DNA of 64,000 nt, from contig NZ_SACP01000009.1 of NCBI RefSeq assembly GCF_004004555.2, forward strand, positions 145,887 to 209,886, read 5' to 3'. This stretch comes from Methylobacterium oryzihabitans (GTDB lineage Bacteria > Pseudomonadota > Alphaproteobacteria > Rhizobiales > Beijerinckiaceae). The translations under genes were made by a program, and so were the position numbers. The notes below the pieces were generated by a model that saw only the letters and a program-made list of their open reading frames with translations, made no database searches and had not been told where the DNA came from. Positions 33,101-40,620 of this stretch are shown piece after piece. Numbering within the stretch: position 1 is the first letter of the stretch; each line of letters opens with the position of its first letter.

Positions 33101-34384
33101 CAAGGCTCGGGCCCCGGTCTCATCCCCCATCGCGAGCCGTGCCGCGAGTTCGTCGGTCAGGGATCGCGTCAGCGACGGCAACCGCAGGGGCATGTTCGCG
33201 AGTTGCCCGGGTCCTTCGCGGCCCAGAGCGGCCAGAACCAAGAGCCCGAGGTCGGCGTCGGCGACCTCGACCAACGCAGTGTCAACCTGCCTCGACAGGT
33301 CCATGCGGCAGGACGATCTTTTCGTGAGCAGGCCCCAGAGGGTGGCGAACTTCGACGCGCGCGGCGTCGGCTGCCGGCTTAGCAGGGCGAGCCGCCACGT
33401 GAGGTCGGGGCATTCGAGTGCGTCGCTCCGGGCGGAAGGCAGCGTCAGCGTAGCCGTCCACCGTGCCAGGGCGGGCAACTGCTCGGGCCCCGCCATCTCG
33501 ATGAATTGCCGGACGGTCTTCAGGTCCCACGCATCAAGGGCGGTCGGCTGGTCGGTGACGCGATAGAGGCGCGCCCATCGCTCGGGCGCGACGCGCCTCA
33601 ACTGGTCCAGAGCGACAAGGCGCGCCTCCGGACCGCCTTCGTTAAGGATCCTCTCCAGGTCCCGGCTCGAGAGGGGCTGGCCGAGCCGCACTAAGACCGC
33701 ACGGGCGGTCCGCTCCCGAAGCGCCGCGGCCTCGTTCGCCGGGTCCTGCGCGGACAGCCAGCGACGCAGCCTCGGCACGGCCTTGTCCAGGGATTCCCAC
33801 TTGCCCGTGAGCACCCGCGCGGTCTCGTGACGGGCCTGTTCGCCGAGCCGGTCGGCCTCGAGCGCGTCCAGTAACGCATCTGCCAACGGTGCCGGCAGCC
33901 GAGTCATGGACTGAGCGCTCGAAAGCAGTGCCACGATCGTCGCGTCGCTGTTCGACGCCAAGGCCGCCCGGAAGGACTCCAGGTGATCGCGCCACAGCAC
34001 CTCCCGCAAACCCACCCGGTTGATCACGGCGGAGTTTCTAAAGATGCTTTTCTGCTCCTCGCTCGCGACAGCGAAGACCCGTTCGAGCTGGGCTGACTGC
34101 CGCAGTCGAGAGACGGCCTCGTCGACGAAGTCTTGCGGCGCCTCCCCGAGCAATTCGACCGCCGCGATGGCCCCGTCGACATCCGCAGGATCGATCTGGG
34201 CCAAGAGCCGGCCGACGAGCATCTTCCGTCGTTCCGGCGTCAAGTGGCTGCGAAGCTGGGGCAACCGGAGTTGCTCGGCCATTCTGGGTAGGGCCCGATC
34301 CTCCGGCTGCCCGTGCGCGGGCAGGCACCCCGTCAGGGCGGCGACCGTCATGACGTGCAGGGAAGCCCGGATCGTTCGTCGCAT
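30140..34384 (-). CDS. Lipoprotein-HEAT-TM-NACHT (STAND NTPase) protein
   Basis: A 1,414-residue protein from ATG 34384 (MRRTIRASLHVMTVAALTGC), which fits a lipoprotein signal; the open frame extends to 34441. LTGC is the lipobox. About 700 residues of helical HEAT-like repeats follow, then a TM helix at roughly 736-760 (WILAGLAGIPVALLAHLALW). Behind it is a NACHT-type NTPase: Walker A GKSGLGKS (K891 counted from 34441) and Walker B IFIYIDGYNE (D954). The C-terminal 350 residues are helical with Glu-rich coiled stretches. So the sensor-like part would be in the periplasm and the switch in the cytoplasm. Topology is inferred. Confidence 0.8.
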   Translation of the reverse strand: MRRTIRASLHVMTVAALTGCLPAHGQPEDRALPRMAEQLRLPQLRSHLTPERRKMLVGRLLAQIDPADVDGAIAAVELLGEAPQDFVDEAVSRLRQSAQLERVFAVASEEQKSIFRNSAVINRVGLREVLWRDHLESFRAALASNSDATIVALLSSAQSMTRLPAPLADALLDALEADRLGEQARHETARVLTGKWESLDKAVPRLRRWLSAQDPANEAAALRERTARAVLVRLGQPLSSRDLERILNEGGPEARLVALDQLRRVAPERWARLYRVTDQPTALDAWDLKTVRQFIEMAGPEQLPALARWTATLTLPSARSDALECPDLTWRLALLSRQPTPRASKFATLWGLLTKRSSCRMDLSRQVDTALVEVADADLGLLVLAALGREGPGQLANMPLRLPSLTRSLTDELAARLAMGDETGARALLDVGVLPSVTALEARGYWKVFGGDAVRALTVTDLRVLQSVEGAPTTAYAAAARLAADARAGTPIRSAALLALADHPETGMKAFIDNLSDTSVAVARTALILLARAYDSVSATGRLPVPDAESVGLVRTRPDLSDDATVLLRSLIRHDQSFAASYADSVSEDQWRTKPGELCLAQALAATLKPALLAPAFNALHRATNRERDAILACVLLLSEAGSPLAGLAGAWRDRPVPDPPKLLEGIRSLWEDESFRNATSREVGARIAEIVGRAVDDLPYLPASMPSLEYWRDQFATTAPEQSKTIASEFRKRWILAGLAGIPVALLAHLALWALLLTAYPRSPRLQAVVFWNPVLRRLLGLGYIDLVLLHVGVARRRLFAPFKESFLGDIASGDVAQLDRLSYFQDSRVRHRATVMGGRGRATETELPLLNALSGHRGRVLLLGKSGLGKSSFLRFSLAARAREGRDVLVYMRADQCRRGVEAEIEQRMNGLGKEQSLLKAMIYSGNIFIYIDGYNEVDLATQDLITGFLSQYPYASILVASQIPLRGFGTIESYTILPLAPEAVRAFLVSREPVLADDAPVRGELFVKSAECFLQEVASAPKDDVERRAFEEFLSNPMDLTSVALLLGDGRTPDLFALEAQQFEGISRRLAESGVTFRTTAFSSALLEQRLKDQENLQKLPFQPEVVALIAGKLALVRTDADEGGAIASQEVRFRHDRIRDFFSHFALLVLDQEARARYAEDARFAGVFPYLARALPGADAEDLRERLITRAAEIEDHRVSDSFVREYSWRLRISSQDPEWLLLHDLPEARDADRKLCELAERRRETDNQVNGERDVISKARAMTRILAASDEGTLRDAAATILREMGAVADDVDGVASGRLRGPAGRAFRVVGLGQTGRIRRVHVEILAIWAKTADSDLLVVTNACVAQEPGDRPPDLDESDARLLEDTGMRVISARRLYAAFVEARASGGTVDFWRHLGIEAETSVEPA

Positions 34385-34441
34385 CTCACCGCGCCCGTCC
34401 CGCCACAGCAGGCTCCGCAGAGCAGGGGCACTATGCAGCAC

Positions 34442-35097
34442 GGGGACTATCCGGCAAAGCTGGCCGGCTTCCGACTAGTGAGTCCAGTCTCACGGATGCG
34501 TCGCAAGGCGATCGCGGCCTCGCGCGGGGCGGGCATTCGCCTCATCGTGCTGGACGACGGATCCCATACCGGCGCGAACGCTCGATCAGCGGGGACGGCT
34601 GGAGCCGGATCAGTCCGCAGCAGTGCCGGGTACGCGACTCTGGCTGTCATGAAAGCGAGCACGCTGCGCCAGTCACCGGGGTTCCGCCCAGACTACAACG
34701 CGCATTCGCACAAATTTTTAAAACAAGACGTTGGTTCGGAGTATTACCACGGATAATTCATCTGCTGTATTGGGAGATCCTATGGCGTGTTGGCGTGAAA
34801 CACAGAGAGTCGACCTTAGCTGAGCGGGGGAGAGCGCCTGTAATCTAACCCCCTCCCCTCCCGGAAGGGATACAGGAGGCGGAATACTCCTGTTCCCATC
34901 TGCATCACCGGCCAAAACGGCTACCTCAATCGCTCGCTACTTCTGCCTTTAAGCTGTGTATTTTTAACATCTCTATTGTTGGGTCTGTTAGATAGCCTAC
35001 AAGCCGGCTTGATACAAGAAATCCCGGTTAATAAGTTTGCGAAGATAGCTGCGAACTGCTAGTTGTTGCCAGATATACCGACATCCTGAGGTGTTTC
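34442..35097. other. Long gap; base composition changes to AT-rich
   Basis: No credible gene. GC-rich until about 34700, then clearly AT-richer up to the GTG at 35098, as in the gene that follows. CCCCCTCCCCTCCC (near 34848) recurs near 29075, on the far side of the NACHT gene; significance unknown. Confidence 0.35.
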
Positions 35098-36720
35098 GTG
35101 AAGCTCGAGATCCCCGCAGCCGCAGGCGCAGTAACTGTGGAGATCGAGCCCAGTAGGCCTGTTGTATTGCTGGGACCGAACGGGACGGGAAAGACCCGGC
35201 TAGGAGTTTACATAGATGATCTTATATCTTCGGGAATATCTCATCGCATCGCTGCACAGCGATCTCTCGAAATGCCAGACGAGGTATTTTCCGAGGACTA
35301 TGATCGAGCGATAGCGAGCTTAAGACGCAGCAGGGGTGACAAAAAACCGAAAAAATTGTCGCCTGGTTCTATCGAATTTAACTACGACGAGGTGTTAACG
35401 GCTTTGTTCGCTCAACAATACCGAGCCTTGGAATACGCCCACGCGGCTTCCTCGGGCAAAGCGACGTCGAAACGCCCTTCAACCTTGATCGATCGGTTAC
35501 AGGCCATTTGGGCGGATTTGATCCCCTATCAGCGCCTTATCTTCTCTGAGCACACCATTCGAGTAATCAGAGCAAGCAGCGACGGGGCGCCGTACGAGGG
35601 CGCTGAAATGAGTGATGGGGAGAGATTGATAGTTTACATGCTGGGCCAGGCCCTATTACTTTCGCAAGAGAGCCTTCTTATTGTAGATGAGCCCGAGCTA
35701 CACATGAGCCGGGCACTGCTGGTCCGACTTTGGGACGCAGTTGAACGAGCTCGACCAGACTGCTCGTTCATATACATAACTCACGATATCGATTTTGCAG
35801 CTTCTCGCCGCGGCGCCAGGATGTACGCTGTACTTGACTATACGCCTCCAACGTTCAAGCAAATCACTGTAAAGAAGCGAAAGCAGACGGTACAGGACTC
35901 GCCTCCCAGTTGGACGCTTGAGGCACTCCCATCCGGATCTGACGTTCCCCTCGATGTGCTGGCCCGCATTGTGGGAAGTAGGAAGCCCATCCTCTTCGTT
36001 GAGGGACAGACGGGAGGCCTGGACCATCTCATATACAAGGCGGTGTACAAGGACTTTACGGTGATGCCTGTAGAGTCCTGCAGGCAAGTCATTCAACTGG
36101 TCCGTAGCTTCAGAATGCAAATGCCCCTTCATTGGTTGCACTGCGCAGGTCTTGTTGACAGAGACAACAGAACTGTCGATGCCGCAGGCCGGCTTGAAGA
36201 TGGCCTTTATGCGCTACCGGTTAGCGAAATTGAAAATCTTCTTCTGATTCAAGATGTGTTCGTCGCACTCGCAGAAGCCTTAACGTTTCCAGCAAGAGAG
36301 GTGGAAAGTCGGTTTGCGCGCCTGAAGAAAGACGTGCTCGACGCGGCACGCAGGCAGGCCGAACGTATAAGCTTGAAGCAGACAAGCAGCCGCATCTGGG
36401 ATTCAAGTCGGGCTATGGGCGTCAAGGCTAAAGATATCGCTGAGCTGACGTGCTTATATGAAGAGATGGTAACGAGGACGAGCCCTCATGATCTATACGA
36501 CGGATACTTTGCCGAAATAACCCGGATCCTTGAGGCGGAGGATTTCGCCACCGTACTGCAGGTATACGACAACAAAGGCGGCCTCTTGAATTCCCTGGCA
36601 AGGTCGCTCGGCCTACACGGCCCAACCGAGCTTGAGGCTTTCGTCGCACGGCTCCTGCTGCAGGAGCGGGGATCGGGTTTGGTGAAGGCCTTGTGTGGGG
36701 TTCTGCCCATCATCGAGTAA
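35098..36720 (+). CDS. AAA ATPase fused to DUF4435 (PARIS-like single-protein form)
   Basis: A 540-residue protein with GTG start at 35098 and GAGG just upstream. ABC-type ATPase: Walker A GPNGTGKT (K32), signature MSDGER, Walker B LLIVDEPELH (D197, E198) and YITHDID. From about 290 a DUF4435/TOPRIM-like nuclease: PILFVEGQTGG with E302 and LVDRDNRT with D354 and D356. In PARIS systems an AAA15 ATPase (AriA) and a DUF4435 nuclease (AriB) act together against anti-restriction proteins; fused versions are known. GC content is lower than the neighbours, indicating recent transfer. It converges with the AbiE toxin. Confidence 0.8.
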   Translation: MKLEIPAAAGAVTVEIEPSRPVVLLGPNGTGKTRLGVYIDDLISSGISHRIAAQRSLEMPDEVFSEDYDRAIASLRRSRGDKKPKKLSPGSIEFNYDEVLTALFAQQYRALEYAHAASSGKATSKRPSTLIDRLQAIWADLIPYQRLIFSEHTIRVIRASSDGAPYEGAEMSDGERLIVYMLGQALLLSQESLLIVDEPELHMSRALLVRLWDAVERARPDCSFIYITHDIDFAASRRGARMYAVLDYTPPTFKQITVKKRKQTVQDSPPSWTLEALPSGSDVPLDVLARIVGSRKPILFVEGQTGGLDHLIYKAVYKDFTVMPVESCRQVIQLVRSFRMQMPLHWLHCAGLVDRDNRTVDAAGRLEDGLYALPVSEIENLLLIQDVFVALAEALTFPAREVESRFARLKKDVLDAARRQAERISLKQTSSRIWDSSRAMGVKAKDIAELTCLYEEMVTRTSPHDLYDGYFAEITRILEAEDFATVLQVYDNKGGLLNSLARSLGLHGPTELEAFVARLLLQERGSGLVKALCGVLPIIE

Positions 36721-36733
36721 GGCAAATCCTGCT

Positions 36734-37219
36734 TCAATCCGTGAAGAGGGACTCCAAAATTCGGCGCTGCTCTGCATGCTTGTCAGAGTTATCGGCCTTG
36801 ATTTTAGCTAAGTTATGGACCTTCCAACGCACTGCTGGCAATGCCGCCGCTTGCGGCAAGCCAATCGCGTCGAAGTCGGGTTTTGCATCGTGCAGGGGAA
36901 GTAGGAAACGCCTGACGTTGGAGTCCATTCGCGCTTCGATATCCCTGATTAGACGCTCGCGCACCGCAGACAATTCCTCCAGAGGCACGGCGATCACTGT
37001 CATACCCTGGAACTCTTGCTCGAAAATCTTCTCCAAGGAAACACGCGTCGGTCGCAGCAACTCGTGAGGCGGACGCGATGAACTCGCTACATAGACGAGA
37101 AAGGTTCGAAAAAGATCGTCTGTCAGCCCCTCGTTTTCGTAGAGTAATTTGATATCATACAGGTCGCGTGGATGCTGCCGGTCCAGAGTGGCGTGCATCT
37201 TACCGGCAAACAAATCTTT
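36734..37219 (-). pseudogene. AbiEii-type toxin, C-terminal fragment (gene split by IS3)
   Basis: Reads DLFAGKMHATLDRQHPRDLYD, then KIFEQEFQGMTVIAVPLEEL and ends ESLFTD at 36734. Together with 38454-38897 it forms one 309-residue nucleotidyltransferase toxin: joining ...SFEVA and KDLFAGK through a single GGCC restores an uninterrupted frame. Conserved agK.hALldRqhpRDlyD is a hallmark of AbiEii. Confidence 0.85.
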
Positions 37220-37248
37220 GGCCTGCTGCCGGTTTGGTGGACACCATC

Positions 37249-38109
37249 CTAAGCTAACTGGGCCCGGTTCTCGAACTCGACAGGGCTGAGATAGCCCAGG
37301 GTCGAGTGCCGCCGGGCCGGGTTGTAGAAGCGCTCGATGTAGTCGAACACATCCGCCCGAGCCTCGTCCCGCGTGCGATAGGTCCGTCGGGCCGTGCGCT
37401 CGGTCTTCAGCGAGGAGAAGAAGCTCTCCATCGCGGCGTTGTCCCACACGTTGCCGGACCGGCTCATCGAGCAGGTCACGCCATGCTCGGCCATGAGGCG
37501 CTGGAAGGCTTCACTCGTATATTGCGAGCCCTGATCCGAGTGATGCAGCAAGGCATCCGGCTTGCCTCTGCGCCAGATCGCCATGACGAGCGCATCCGTG
37601 ACGAGTTGAGCTGTCATGCTGGTCTGCATCGACCAGCCCACGACACGGCGCGAGAACAGGTCGATGACAGCGGCGACGTAGAGCCAACCCTCAGCCGTCC
37701 AGATATACGTGAAGTCGGCGATCCACTTCCGGTTTGGAGCGTCGGCTGCGAACCGCCGATCCAGAAGATTGGGCGAGGCGGTCGCCCGCTCTCCCTCGTC
37801 CTTCGGCAGACCACGTCGGCGTGGCCGCGCCCGCAGAGCGTTCTCGCGCATGATCCGCTCGATGCGGTGCAGCCCGCACGAGACGCCCTCGGCGAGCACA
37901 TCGCGCCAGACACGCCTTGCGCCGTAGGTGCGGTCGCTGGCCACGAAGCTGGCGCGGGCCTTGACCAAGATCGCTTCGTCGTCCTGCGTGCGTTGGCTGG
38001 ATTGCCGGGTGAGCCACGCGTGGAAGCCGGAGCGCGACACGCCCAGCGTTGCGCACATCCACGCGACCGGCCAGACGGTGCGATGCTTTGCGATGAAAGC
38101 GAACTTCAT
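37249..38109 (-). CDS. IS3 orfB transposase (intact DDE core)
   Basis: A 286-residue integrase-core subunit. HTH_21 region (FVASDRTYGARRVWRDVL) then the DDE core with D132 (WIADFTYI), D192 (LLHHSDQGSQY) and E228 (WDNAAMESFF), which are spaced with the expected 35 residues between D192 and E228. The C-terminal YRTRDEARADVFDYIERFYN and the RRHSTLGYLSPVEFE ending are typical of the IS3 group. It is expressed by -1 frameshifting from orfA in this family; the slippery A6G run lies just upstream at about 38140-38147. Confidence 0.92.
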   Translation of the reverse strand: MKFAFIAKHRTVWPVAWMCATLGVSRSGFHAWLTRQSSQRTQDDEAILVKARASFVASDRTYGARRVWRDVLAEGVSCGLHRIERIMRENALRARPRRRGLPKDEGERATASPNLLDRRFAADAPNRKWIADFTYIWTAEGWLYVAAVIDLFSRRVVGWSMQTSMTAQLVTDALVMAIWRRGKPDALLHHSDQGSQYTSEAFQRLMAEHGVTCSMSRSGNVWDNAAMESFFSSLKTERTARRTYRTRDEARADVFDYIERFYNPARRHSTLGYLSPVEFENRAQLA

Positions 38110-38162
38110 ATCGCGTCCCTCGCAAAGTATGCGGCGGCCTTTTTTAGGATGTCACGCTCCGC

Positions 38163-38396
38163 CTACAGACGAGCGACCTCCTTGCGCAGGCGATCGATCT
38201 CGATCTGCTCGGGCTTCATCTGCCCCTGACCGGGAAAAGCGTGTTGGGGATCGGCCGCCGCCTGCTTCACCCAACGGTGCAGCATCGTCTCGTGAACATC
38301 GAGATCGCGCGCGGCCTGCGCGACACTGACACCACGTTCCCGAACCAGTCGAACCGCCTCAATCTTGAACTCACGTCCGAACTTGCGACGCTGCAT
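38163..38396 (-). CDS. IS3 orfA, ended early by an amber codon
   Basis: A 77-residue helix-turn-helix protein (MQRRKFGREFKIEAVRLVRE, then GVSVAQAARDLDVHETMLHR). The frame stops at TAG (38163-38165) after KEVARL, where relatives continue KAERDILKKAAAYFA. After the TAG the same frame reads AERDILKKAAAYFAR, so the stop is a single A-to-T change (AAG to TAG). The A6G slip site for orfAB production lies after this stop, so the fusion transposase should not form without read-through. Confidence 0.85.
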   Translation of the reverse strand: MQRRKFGREFKIEAVRLVRERGVSVAQAARDLDVHETMLHRWVKQAAADPQHAFPGQGQMKPEQIEIDRLRKEVARL

Positions 38397-38453
38397 GGAG
38401 CACCTCCGGCTTCACCATCACACCTAAACCAAGTGTCCGTGAAACCGGCAGCA

Positions 38454-38897
38454 GGCCACTTCGAAAGACAGGACAGAGATCTCGGCGAAACCAAAGCGGT
38501 CCTCCACCGTCTCCGTGACACGCCGCGGGGTTGGTTCATTCACCACGCCGCGGGTCACCGGCGAGGTTTCAATCTTGACCTCCGTCGCGCCCTGCCGGAC
38601 AAGGATTCGCGTATCGGCCCCGCCACCACCCGCAATCCGCGATGTGCGCACGCCCGGTAGCTCAGCCTCGATCGCCCGCGCGATGCGGTTGAGCGCCGCG
38701 TCGATATCAGCAAGGCTCTCAGCACGCTCTTTTATTGGAAGATAGGTAAGGTCGATGTCTACCGACAAGCGTGGCAGGTCACGGTAGAACAGGTTAATGG
38801 CGGTGCCTCCTTTGAGAGCAAAGCACCGCTCTGCACCAGCGAAGGGCAGGACGTTCACCAGCAGTTGGACCTGACGTTCATACCGGTCAGCCGCCAT
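38454..38897 (-). pseudogene. AbiEii-type toxin, N-terminal fragment (gene split by IS3)
   Basis: 148 codons from ATG 38897. The nucleotidyltransferase core is present: ALKGGTAINLFYRDLPRLSV followed by DIDLTY, the GG...N...R.S.DIDL pattern. The IS follows SFEVA. It overlaps the antitoxin gene end by 11 bases, the usual AbiE coupling. AbiEii is the nucleotidyltransferase toxin of type IV AbiE systems; this fragment keeps the active site, but the C-terminal half is separated by the IS, so the toxin is probably inactive. Confidence 0.88.
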
Positions 38898-39729
38898 GGT
38901 CTACGTCCCTGGATTCAATCACAAGATCGGCCGGCACCGTGATCCGGTAGGCCGGATGAAGCTTGCCGCCCTTGACGAGCGAGCGATCGCCCTTCCCCAG
39001 ATCGATGGCGTTCAGGTCTAGATGCTTAAACCAGCTATGCCGATGCCGGGCAGCAAAGACAAGGAAGAGGCGCTTCACCTTCACCGATCGGCAGGCTGCG
39101 AGGAGTGCCGTCTGGCGGCGGGGACGAAGGGATACAAGGCTCTGGAAAACGACGTCGATGGCATGGAAGCTCTCCTCACCAGGCAATTCATCAAGCGCCT
39201 CGAGGATCGCCCGTTCAGGCGAGGACAGGCGCAGTTTCCAGTCCCACCATTCGCGCGAGCCTGCACCTGCCGTGGTGGCGGGATCAGCGTCGAGACCAAT
39301 ATCCATCCCCCCGAACAAGCTGGTCTTGCGCAGGTTCAGCGGCGCATCAACCACCGTTTTGTCGAGCCAAGCCGGGAATCGTGCGGCATAAAGGAAGACT
39401 GGCCCTTCGCTGCCGAGCGAAAGGTAGTGGCGATGACCGAGCAGTTGCAGAGCGGTCATGCCACCCACATGCATCGGATGTCCCATCAGCACCTGCATGG
39501 AGAGCACAAGCACCCGCCAGTCGTGCGGGGCACTGCCTGATGCCGTGCCCGGTCGTTGGTAGAGGCCATGGGCTACGTGCCGGAGCCACCCTCCCTGAGC
39601 GTAATCTGCTATCGAGGAGCGGCTCACGCCGCATGCGGTCAACCACCTGCTATCCGCGTAGAAGCCTGGCGGCAGGTGATCGAGGACGCTCTTTAGCTTT
39701 TTATCTTTCCGCTCGGCCATGACGAGCAT
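38887..39729 (-). CDS. AbiEi-family antitoxin
   Basis: A 280-residue protein with an N-terminal winged helix (LPPGFYADSRWLTACGVSRS, then GGWLRHVAHGLYQRPG) and the AbiEi C-terminal domain (LLGHRHYLSLGSEGPVFLYA; SPERAILEALDELPGEESFH). AbiEi represses its own promoter and opposes the AbiEii toxin. Two near starts exist (39729 and 39720). It is intact although its toxin is split, so it now lacks a functional partner. The palindrome CATCATATGATG at 39774-39785 may be the operator. Confidence 0.85.
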   Translation of the reverse strand: MLVMAERKDKKLKSVLDHLPPGFYADSRWLTACGVSRSSIADYAQGGWLRHVAHGLYQRPGTASGSAPHDWRVLVLSMQVLMGHPMHVGGMTALQLLGHRHYLSLGSEGPVFLYAARFPAWLDKTVVDAPLNLRKTSLFGGMDIGLDADPATTAGAGSREWWDWKLRLSSPERAILEALDELPGEESFHAIDVVFQSLVSLRPRRQTALLAACRSVKVKRLFLVFAARHRHSWFKHLDLNAIDLGKGDRSLVKGGKLHPAYRITVPADLVIESRDVDHGG

Positions 39730-39773
39730 AATCTCTTATTTTTAAAGCGTTCGCAAGGGGTGCTTTACGGATC

Positions 39774-39785
39774 CATCATATGATG
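39774..39785. promoter_or_regulatory. Palindrome CATCATATGATG upstream of abiEi
   Basis: A perfect 12-base palindrome 45 bases before the AbiEi start. AbiEi proteins bind inverted repeats in their own promoter. Assignment is positional. Confidence 0.35.
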
Positions 39786-39924
39786 CGGAAAAACCGTGCA
39801 AAAATCAGAATATTTAAAGAAAAGCGTCATGCAACCGTGGGTACGCCCAGGAGGAGGCTGCGAAGAACCGGAATTTTTGAAGCGGTCTCGGACCGGGCTA
39901 GGAGGGCAGAGTTGAGCGATGCCG

Positions 39925-39973
39925 GTCTCGCGCGGCCCTCAGAATACCGGAGCGTGTCGAACGCATAAGCTAT
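39925..39973 (-). pseudogene. DUF1640 remnant (lost ATG, frameshift)
   Basis: Minus strand from 39973 reads ATA-GCT-TAT-GCG-TTC, i.e. (I)AYAFDTL, matching the DUF1640 start MAYAFDTL at 9922 with ATG changed to ATA. Similarity continues to about 39925 with a one-base deletion, then is lost. It lies 65 bases downstream of DUF736 copy 2, in the same arrangement as the intact pair at 9674-10310. Confidence 0.65.
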
Positions 39974-40038
39974 CTTCGTGTCTCCGTCTGTCGCAGGGTC
40001 GAGCCCAGCACTTTCGGGCGGGGCGGCGAGGGCCTCGG

Positions 40039-40362
40039 TCAGTCCGGGCGGCGGCCGGTGGAGCGGGTCCAGACCAGCGAGTGGGTCTTGCCGTCCTCGT
40101 CCGCGAAGAGGCGGGCGTAGAGCGGAGCCGGCAGGCTCGGATCGTCGATCTTGACGGAGATGTAGTCCCGCTCGCCCTTCGACACCTTGGCCCAGCCGGC
40201 GCCGATCTCGGCCTTGCCGAGGTAGATGCGGTGGGTCGGCGCGTTCTCGCCGCTGCGCTCCGTCTCCGCCACGATCGCGATCTTGCGAGCCTGGATCGTC
40301 AGGGTGGCGATGTCGCCGGAAAAGCCGGTCTGGGTCTGGGTGAAGGTGCCGATGGTCGCCAC
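40039..40362 (-). CDS. DUF736 family protein (copy 2)
   Basis: A 107-residue DUF736 protein with GTG start at 40362 and GGAGAG upstream. It differs from copy 1 (9987-10310) at about 15 of 107 positions by my count, all conservative, and keeps SKGERDYISVKIDDPSL. Function unknown. It heads the degraded copy of the DUF736-DUF1640 locus, and has its own conserved leader (40363-40620). Retention of this gene while its partner decayed suggests it still matters. Confidence 0.85.
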   Translation of the reverse strand: MATIGTFTQTQTGFSGDIATLTIQARKIAIVAETERSGENAPTHRIYLGKAEIGAGWAKVSKGERDYISVKIDDPSLPAPLYARLFADEDGKTHSLVWTRSTGRRPD

Positions 40363-40620
40363 GATGTCTCTCCTCGTCCGGTTGCTCTCGGCCGCGCCCC
40401 TGCGGCCTCGATGGTGGTCGGAGAGCCGGAGGCGCCCGGCGCCGCACCTGCCCTGGCAGGCCGCAGCGTGAGCGGAGGACGGCGCGGGAACGGGTTTGTT
40501 GGTCCGCGAGGAGCCGCCGTCAGGCGGCGGGGAAGAAACCCAGGCCTCGCCGTTGCGGTGGACCCGGGCGCCCTGGATAGAACCGCCCATCCACGAGGCC
40601 CCTGGGCGGCGGCCCGGCAC
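40363..40620 (-). promoter_or_regulatory. Conserved structured leader of DUF736 gene, copy 2
   Basis: Homologous to 10311-10560. GGCCGC/GCGGCC (40390-40407) and CCTGCC-CT-GGCAGG (40447-40460) are self-complementary, and GCCGCC-GTCA-GGCGGC also pairs. Compared with copy 1 the second stem is longer by one pair on each side, i.e. both arms changed together. Confidence 0.45.

Larger units (their letters stand above)
37224..38453 (-). mobile_element. IS3-family insertion sequence inside abiEii
   Basis: 1,230 bases with inverted ends TGCTGCCGGTTTnnnGGACAC and a 4-base target duplication GGCC (37220-37223 and 38454-38457). orfA (38163-38396) and orfB (37249-38109) are on the minus strand. orfA carries an early TAG. 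A deleted relative is at 29157-29592. Confidence 0.92.

Noticed and set aside
34313..34756. 147-codon plus-strand frame overlapping the NACHT start
   Set aside because: Composition changes along it and it crosses the GC-to-AT shift; no start signal or family.
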